A stretch of 9,987 bases of DNA, from NCBI GenBank assembly GCA_035512595.1, contig DATKDU010000383.1:1-9987 (forward strand). Reading direction: 5' to 3'. A model generated the notes under the pieces. The model was not told the origin of the DNA, did not search any database, and was given only the letters and a program-made list of their open reading frames with translations. This document shows positions 5,375-9,987 of the stretch, piece by piece. The stretch's first letter is position 1. Each line of letters starts with the position of its first letter. The DNA is from DATKDU01 sp035512595. GTDB lineage: Bacteria; Planctomycetota; Planctomycetia; Pirellulales; Pirellulaceae. The position numbers and the translations under genes are program-made.

Positions 5375-6103
5375 TTATTTGCCTTTGTTAAAGTACTCAA
5401 CGAAGCGGCGAACGCAAGACTGTTGATGTTCGATAGCCCGATCAATGAAATCCGGTATCGCATCGACGGAGAAATCAGTGACGACGCGTTCCACCTCAAA
5501 TGACACCAACGGATCCGGGAGGTTCTTAGTCAGCAACTCCTGCGGCGGCCCACCCGGTGGATACATTGCAGCTGCATAGGTGACTTTCTCGCGCCATTCC
5601 TTTCGAGTCATGACGCCAATGGAAAAATGGGCCTCCCCATCGCCCGGGAATCGCACAAAGGCGTGATACGCTAGGTCGAAAATGACTCCCTCGCGTCCGT
5701 GCACCTCCTCGGGAACGGACGTCGTGTTAAACATTCGCTTCCGGAAAACGTCGACCGCCGTCTCAAACGAATGCGGGGTTTCCAACGCGTACCTGCCGTG
5801 AATCGAAACTTTTTTTGCGACATTGACCCCGATTTGTTGCGGGACCTTTGGAATCAACGATTTGGCGTCATTGGCAACCTGGACCCAATCCGACTGCCAG
5901 TCGTACTCGAAAAGGCACTTCTGAAAGTCGTGAAAGTAACGACGTCCGCCTTTCCGATCCTGGAGCTCCAATGCCAGACCACTACGTGCCCAATCGGGAA
6001 ATCCCGACTTCATTATTTCGAGCCCGACGGCATCCATGTGGGTGTAAAACGCCAACTGAGGCCCGTAGTCGACCAAGACGGTGGTTCGCTTCGGCAAGAT
6101 CAT
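5375..6103 (-). CDS. Hypothetical protein, 242 aa, first gene of the low-GC operon
   Basis: No recognised family. The sequence has no signal peptide or transmembrane helix and looks like a mixed alpha/beta soluble protein. Distinct stretches are VDYGPQLAFYTHMDAVGLEI (11-30), RRYFHDFQKCLFEYDWQSDW (54-73), VIFDLAYHAFVRFPGDGEAHF (140-160), a Gly/Pro turn YPPGGPPQE (181-189) and a closing helix DAIPDFIDRAIEHQQSCVRR (214-233). The layout of strands followed by a C-terminal helix with 'DF..D.AI.H' faintly recalls small sensor or specificity proteins, but I would not assign a function. The ATG at 6103 lacks a strong ribosome site. A later ATG at residue 23 is possible. An 8-bp inverted repeat lies 26-91 bp upstream. 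Confidence 0.8.
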   Translation of the reverse strand: MILPKRTTVLVDYGPQLAFYTHMDAVGLEIMKSGFPDWARSGLALELQDRKGGRRYFHDFQKCLFEYDWQSDWVQVANDAKSLIPKVPQQIGVNVAKKVSIHGRYALETPHSFETAVDVFRKRMFNTTSVPEEVHGREGVIFDLAYHAFVRFPGDGEAHFSIGVMTRKEWREKVTYAAAMYPPGGPPQELLTKNLPDPLVSFEVERVVTDFSVDAIPDFIDRAIEHQQSCVRRFVEYFNKGK

Positions 6104-6508
6104 TCGGGAAACCAGAACTGAAAAAGATCACTCAGCGGGCTATCAAAGTATCCACTCACCTACAGCCGAAGTCCAACAAAGTCACGGCTGAGTGCAAAGT
6201 GGCCACGCGCGAGCCATTCTAGCAGCCCAGCAACGGCCATGCCACGTCACCACCTAATGCACAAACGGGGGGTTGGAGCGATTAACGCATCTTTCCGGAC
6301 CAGACACGGGTTGGCCGGTGGTAGCGTCAAACTGGGTTTGGAGTTTCCTCTGCGAGTGCATCTGAAGGCCAAGACCCCAAATTCCTGCGGGTATGGTAGT
6401 GTACAACAACGACTTTTATCACTTCGCCCAGCTTCAAATCCTAGGAGGTCAAATGCTTTCAAGGCAACGACTTGCGACGAGCCGCGCGAAGTGCCTGGCG
6501 GAAGTCTT
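6104..6508. other. Spacer between the low-GC operon and the beta-propeller gene
   Basis: This 405-bp stretch contains the upstream region of the three-gene operon (minus) and the 3' side of the beta-propeller gene (minus). It holds an 8-bp inverted repeat (6129-6136 and 6187-6194), a small CAAAC-TGG-GTTTG hairpin (6328-6340) and a strong AGGAGGT on the plus strand at 6443-6449, followed by ATG at 6453. I see no clear terminator for the propeller gene and no clear promoter hexamers for the operon. Confidence 0.5.
6129..6194. promoter_or_regulatory. 8-bp inverted repeat upstream of the three-gene operon
   Basis: CACTCAGC (6129-6136) is repeated inverted as GCTGAGTG (6187-6194), with a 50-nt spacer, in the region just upstream of the operon's first ATG (6103). 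It could form two half-sites for a regulator that loops DNA, or a long hairpin. One 8-bp match in a region of this size has an appreciable chance of arising by accident, so it is a weak regulatory candidate. Confidence 0.2.
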
Positions 6509-9247
6509 CTACTCCCTCTCCCACACCGCCGGCAGCTTTTTCGACTCCTCGCCGTATGTCTGCGAGACGACGAAGCCGCTGGCTTGCGAGGTGTAGAAGA
6601 TGCGGCCGTTGCTGACGACGGCACCGAGGCACTCGCGGGAGTCGATGGCTGGGCCGGTCGAGACGAGCTTGCTGTTTTGCGCCAGGTCGATCATGTCCAT
6701 GTTCGCGCCGAGGATGTACGAGCCCGACATGGTGAAGCGGCAGCAAGCGTAGTTGTGATCCACGCCGCCGACGACCTTGCCAGTGCGCGCATCGAAGACG
6801 TTGCCGCGGCCGCGAAGGGCGTTACTGAAGATAAACTGGTCGCCGACGGTGACGACGTTCAGCGCGGAGGTGACCACGTCGGATTGCCAGATCAGCGAGC
6901 CGTCCTTGGCGTCGAGGCACCACACGAAGCGGTCCTTGGTCTCCTCGCGGGCCGGGTTATAGCCGCCGATGTAGATCCGCCCGTTCTTGCCCGTGAGCGT
7001 GCACTTGGCGGTGACAAAATACTTGTTCGTCAGCCACACGACCTCCCCCGTCTGCGGATCGAGGCAGGCGGTCAGGCCGTTATTCTCCGCCGGCAGTCCG
7101 CGGCGAGCCCGCTGGCTGGCCGAGTAACCGAAAAACGTCGAATAAAACAGCTTGCCATCGAGGAGACAAATGCCGCAGTCGTTGCCGCCGCGGCCATAAT
7201 CGGAAAAATCCTTTTGCCAGACGACCTTGCCCGTATCGAGATCCCACGCCCAGAGGAGCGGCCGGTTGTCCTTGGGGTAATACGGATTGTCGTTGGAATA
7301 GATGAAGCTCATCACCTCGCGGCCGTCTTCGGTGACTTGGGGAACGCCCTTGAACGTGAACGGCTTCTCGGTCCCTTGGGGGGCGTATTCGCCGGAGCCG
7401 CTGGCGTAGATGGCCAGGTTGCCGTGAACGACCGGCGGGAACTGCCGGCTCCAACTGGGCGAGCCGGTGAAGGGGGCTTCCCACAGCAGCTCGCCCGTGG
7501 CCGCATCGAGGCAGCGCATCAGCGAGCGCTTGATGCCGGCCTGCGGGACGAGGAGCTTGCCGTCATGAAAGAGGGGCGAGGTGAACGAGAGATAGACGTC
7601 GGGCCAATGCCGCCGCCAGAGGAGTCGGCCGGTGTCCTGCTCGACGGCGATGATCTGCCCTTCGGCCGTGTGGGTGTACATGCGTCCGCCACCGCAGACG
7701 GGCAGATGCTTGACGGTCCCCTCCAGGCGGCGAGCCCAGCGCATCCGCAGCGGCGGGGCGAGGTCTTGCTCGTTGGCGTTCGTCGAGCCGAAGTCGCCGT
7801 AGTTGGTATACCAGTCGTATTTCGGGTCGGCGAGCTTGCCGGTGATCGGGCTGCGGATTTCGGTGACTTGCAGGTCTTTGGTGGGAAGCGGAGCGGAGGG
7901 CGTCTTGGTCGTGTCGCCGAACACGTAGAGGTAACCATCTTCACACGGCGCGTAGATCCGCCCATCGGCGACGGCGACCGGGGCGGAGAAGGGGGCGCCG
8001 AAGGCCGTGGAGAGCGTTATGGTTCCGCGGTCCGCTTGCGGAGCAAGCGGACTACTTAGCGGCACGACGTATAATTGGCCGTCGAGGCCGCCGTAAATCG
8101 CGTGGTCTTTGGTCAGGACGGGCGGGCAGATCGAGGGCGCTTCGCAGAGGACGGCCGGTTTGGCGTCGCTCTTGATGTTTGCGCTGCTGGTGATCGCCCG
8201 CTCTTCGGCAGAGTGCGGCGTGTTCTTGTGCCGGCAAAGGCCCAGCCCTTGCTCCGGCTTGGTGCGATAAACGTCCTCGCCGCGGATGGCAACCGACGCA
8301 AAGCCGAGGAGCCCCGGCAAATGGATCGCGGTCTGCGTGCCGCCGACGAAGTCGGTTTCTAGCTTCGTGTCCTCGCCTTCCCCGGCCAGCCGCAGCATTT
8401 CGACGCGGCCGGCGTTGTCGCGTCGGTGCCACTGCACATACACGTTCCCCGCGGCATCGGCGCTTTGCCCGAACGTGGCCGGGTATTCGCTGCCGTCGTA
8501 GGCCGGAATCTGGCCGACGACGCGGAGTTTTGCTGCTGAGCCCGCATCGTCGAGAAACACGGTCCGGCCGCCGGCCGGCATCACGACTGTCTTGCCAATC
8601 AGGCAAATGTCGCGCGAACAGACGAAGTGGTCTTTCCAATCGACGCGCCCCTTGCGGTCTGCCAGCCAATCCTCGCCGCTCCAGCGATTGCCTTCGAACT
8701 TGACGACTTCCTTGACGAAGTCCCAGGTCCAGGCGAGCGTGCCGTCGGGCTCGACCGCGTAGACCTTGGCGCCGAGCGTGGCGAAGTAGACCCGGTCCGT
8801 GCCGGCCGCTGGGGCGGAGAAGATCGGCTCGCCGCAGTCGATCTGACGGATAAGCTCGCCGCTCTCGCGGTCGATGACGAAGTAATAGCCGGCGGAGGTG
8901 CCGAAGTGCAAATATTTGCCGATGACCGCGGGGGCGGCGACGTTGTTACAGTTGCCCGGGCCACCGTGCGTCGAGAGGGTGCGGATGACTCGCAGCGTCT
9001 GGGCGTCGATGGTATAGAGCACGCCCGAGCCGTCGAGCACATAGACTTGGCCGTCGGCGACGACTGGAGCGGCGTAGATGCCGTCGGTCGTGCGAATGGC
9101 CCCGATCAGGCCGAGCTTTGCCGGCAGGGTCGCATCGGGAGCGTTCCCCGAGCGGAGAGCATCGCCTTGAAGCTGCGGCCAGTCCTCCGCGGAAGAAATG
9201 ACGGCCGACGCGAAAACCAGGGCGACAAATAACGGGAACGATTTCAT
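6509..9247 (-). CDS. Secreted PQQ-type beta-propeller repeat protein, 912 aa
   Basis: The start ATG at 9247-9245 has AGGAG 5 nt upstream. It gives a clean Sec signal peptide, MKSFPLFVALVFASAVISSA, then EDWPQLQGD; an ATG 26 codons earlier lacks these features. The mature part is made of quinoprotein-like propeller blades with the recurrent pattern '...DGxVYxLDxxTGxxxW': GQVYVLDGSGVLYTID (66-81), YYFVIDRESGELI (121-133), KVYAVEPDGTLAWTW (161-175), GQIIAVEQDTGRLLWRR (530-546), CLDAATGELLWEAPF (579-593), WAWDLDTGKVVWQKDF (666-681), CLDPQTGEVVWLTNKYF (728-744) and CLDAKDGSLIWQSD (777-790). About two propellers would fit. No haem CXXCH motif and no catalytic quinoprotein dehydrogenase signature is seen, so a binding or scaffold role outside the cytoplasmic membrane is likelier than dehydrogenase activity. 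A palindrome is embedded at residues 399-406. Confidence 0.88.
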   Translation of the reverse strand: MKSFPLFVALVFASAVISSAEDWPQLQGDALRSGNAPDATLPAKLGLIGAIRTTDGIYAAPVVADGQVYVLDGSGVLYTIDAQTLRVIRTLSTHGGPGNCNNVAAPAVIGKYLHFGTSAGYYFVIDRESGELIRQIDCGEPIFSAPAAGTDRVYFATLGAKVYAVEPDGTLAWTWDFVKEVVKFEGNRWSGEDWLADRKGRVDWKDHFVCSRDICLIGKTVVMPAGGRTVFLDDAGSAAKLRVVGQIPAYDGSEYPATFGQSADAAGNVYVQWHRRDNAGRVEMLRLAGEGEDTKLETDFVGGTQTAIHLPGLLGFASVAIRGEDVYRTKPEQGLGLCRHKNTPHSAEERAITSSANIKSDAKPAVLCEAPSICPPVLTKDHAIYGGLDGQLYVVPLSSPLAPQADRGTITLSTAFGAPFSAPVAVADGRIYAPCEDGYLYVFGDTTKTPSAPLPTKDLQVTEIRSPITGKLADPKYDWYTNYGDFGSTNANEQDLAPPLRMRWARRLEGTVKHLPVCGGGRMYTHTAEGQIIAVEQDTGRLLWRRHWPDVYLSFTSPLFHDGKLLVPQAGIKRSLMRCLDAATGELLWEAPFTGSPSWSRQFPPVVHGNLAIYASGSGEYAPQGTEKPFTFKGVPQVTEDGREVMSFIYSNDNPYYPKDNRPLLWAWDLDTGKVVWQKDFSDYGRGGNDCGICLLDGKLFYSTFFGYSASQRARRGLPAENNGLTACLDPQTGEVVWLTNKYFVTAKCTLTGKNGRIYIGGYNPAREETKDRFVWCLDAKDGSLIWQSDVVTSALNVVTVGDQFIFSNALRGRGNVFDARTGKVVGGVDHNYACCRFTMSGSYILGANMDMIDLAQNSKLVSTGPAIDSRECLGAVVSNGRIFYTSQASGFVVSQTYGEESKKLPAVWERE
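8030..8052. repeat. Perfect 10-bp-stem palindrome inside the beta-propeller coding sequence
   Basis: GTCCGCTTGC (8030-8039) and GCAAGCGGAC (8043-8052) are perfect inverted repeats around the 3-nt loop GGA. The palindrome encodes residues 399-406 (SPLAPQAD) of the propeller protein, within the poorly conserved stretch VPLSSPLAPQADRGTIT that links two blades. Such a perfect, tight stem is not expected from coding constraint. It looks like a short REP-type element that entered without breaking the frame. Confidence 0.7.
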
Positions 9248-9398
9248 GGCGACTCCTGCTGCGTAACGGGTGCTTTGCCCATGATAGCGGATCGCGGGCT
9301 GTAATTTCGCCTGGAAAGGGACCATCCGGCCGGGTAAGTTGAAGGGGCCCCCTTTTGCATTCCGCCCTCACCCTGCCCGCCGCGCTCTGGAGTGGCCA
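9248..9398. promoter_or_regulatory. Shared divergent promoter region of two beta-propeller genes
   Basis: These 151 bp separate the start codons of two divergently read secreted beta-propeller genes, so both promoters should lie here and the genes may be co-regulated. On the minus strand TATCAT (9286-9281) could be a -10 box 33 nt before the 6509-9247 gene, but no good -35 box accompanies it. An AAGGGG-C-CCCCTT dyad sits at about 9342-9354, near the centre, and is a candidate operator. Ribosome sites are AGGAG (minus, 5 nt before the left ATG) and GGAG (9389-9392, plus, 6 nt before the right ATG). Confidence 0.45.
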
Positions 9399-9987
9399 AT
9401 GCCTGGTATTCAGTGCCGCTGGTTGTCTCGCTGTGGGCACCATTTAGCCGCCGTGATCGTCGTCGTCTTCGCGCCGCTGGCGGCCCGCGGGGGGGACTGG
9501 CCGCAGTGGCGCTACGACTCCCAGCGGAGTGCCGCATCGCCGGACGAACTGCCGGCGAAGCTGAGCCTGCACTGGGCCCGCGAGCTGCCGCCGCTCGTGC
9601 CGGCGTGGCCCGACCAGCCGAAGATGCAGTTCGACGCGGCCTACGAGCCGATCGTCGTCGGCCAGCGGCTGATTGCCGGGTCATCGCACGATGACAGCGT
9701 GACGGCATACGACACGCGCACCGGCCGGGAGCTATGGACCTTCTTTGCCGACGGGCCGGTGCGATTCGCGCCGCTCGCGTGGGAAGACCGGATTTATTTC
9801 GTCTCTGACGACGGCTATTTGTATTGCCTCAACGCGGACGACGGCTCGCTCGTGTGGCGGTTCCGCGGCGGTCCCTCCGACCGCAAGATCCTCGGCAACG
9901 AGCGGATGATCTCCACCTGGCCGGCCCGCGGAGCGCCGGTGATCGCTGATGGCACGATCTATTTCGCCGCCGGCATTTGGCCCTTCA
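9399..9987 (+). CDS. Second secreted PQQ-type beta-propeller protein, N-terminal 196 codons (runs off the window)
   Basis: The frame is open from ATG 9399 to the window end. The ATG has GGAG 6 nt upstream and gives a signal peptide: a basic start MPGIQCRWLSRCGHH, a hydrophobic core LAAVIVVVFAPLA, then probable cleavage near AARG before GDWPQWRYDSQRSA. A GTG at 9453 in the same frame would leave only a stub of a signal, so I prefer 9399. 'DWPQW' at the mature N-terminus followed by an arginine-rich turn is typical of planctomycete quinoprotein-like propellers. Blade motifs are VTAYDTRTGRELWTFFADGP (101-120) and GYLYCLNADDGSLVWRFRG (139-157). It is therefore a paralogue-type neighbour of the divergent 912-aa protein, with the same 'DWPQ' opening and likely the same extracytoplasmic location. 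The C-terminus is unknown, so domains beyond the propeller cannot be excluded. Confidence 0.88.
   Translation, partial: MPGIQCRWLSRCGHHLAAVIVVVFAPLAARGGDWPQWRYDSQRSAASPDELPAKLSLHWARELPPLVPAWPDQPKMQFDAAYEPIVVGQRLIAGSSHDDSVTAYDTRTGRELWTFFADGPVRFAPLAWEDRIYFVSDDGYLYCLNADDGSLVWRFRGGPSDRKILGNERMISTWPARGAPVIADGTIYFAAGIWPF

Noticed and set aside
5374..5499. Upstream extension of the 162-aa protein to 5499
   Set aside because: It would overlap the 242-aa gene by 125 bp. The extension reads as random, and the coupled start at 5373 has a ribosome site.
6239..8059. 606-codon open frame on the plus strand
   Set aside because: It lies antisense to the beta-propeller gene. Its translation is Arg/Ala/Val/Asp-rich without domains, and it arises because the G+C-rich codons of the real gene leave few stops on the opposite strand.
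8627..9232. 201-codon plus-strand frame
   Set aside because: It is antisense to the N-terminal part of the propeller gene and shows the typical shadow composition; no ribosome site was considered convincing.
9248..9325. Upstream extension of the propeller protein to an ATG at 9325
   Set aside because: It would bury the signal peptide 26 residues inside the protein. The ATG at 9247 has AGGAG at 5 nt and begins a clean signal sequence.

Overview
The window looks like a chromosomal accessory region of a G+C-rich bacterium, most likely a planctomycete (Pirellulales-like). This rests on gene style: a Gfo/Idh/MocA oxidoreductase, two secreted PQQ-type beta-propeller proteins beginning 'DWPQ', a tiny proline-rich single-pass membrane protein, and long gene-poor spacers filled with short palindromic or GC-rich repeats. 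The assignment is inferred from family knowledge; no rRNA or other phylogenetic marker is present. I see no tRNA, rRNA or CRISPR array.

Layout. Positions 1-140 are the right end of an IS3-family insertion sequence: the last 34 codons of its transposase plus a probable terminal repeat ending at 140. The element abuts a 22-codon gene remnant (138-206, minus) whose stop codon appears to be the terminal TGA of the element. Upstream of it on the same strand are a 146-codon protein of unknown function (223-663) and a GTG-started Gfo/Idh/MocA oxidoreductase (742-1875). Divergent from the oxidoreductase, across 293 bp, is a 64-residue membrane protein (2169-2363, plus).

Positions 2364-3487 hold no convincing intact gene. 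They contain a possible gene-tail relic, hairpins, a REP-like palindrome, and two copies of a roughly 75-bp repeat exactly 144 bp apart.

Positions 3488-6103 are the most unusual part: a compact three-gene minus-strand operon (242 aa, 162 aa, then a 449-aa ComEC/Rec2-like metallo-beta-lactamase-fold hydrolase). Its G+C is clearly lower than its surroundings. The first two genes are coupled (TAAAATG), and neither of the first two proteins is recognisable. This is the best candidate for a horizontally acquired, possibly undescribed system, for example a conflict or defence cassette with the hydrolase as effector. That role is inference only.

After a 405-bp spacer come two divergent beta-propeller genes: a complete 912-aa secreted protein (6509-9247, minus) and the 5' part of another (9399 to the window end, plus), sharing a 151-bp intergenic region. 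The complete gene carries a perfect 10-bp-stem palindrome in frame inside its coding sequence.
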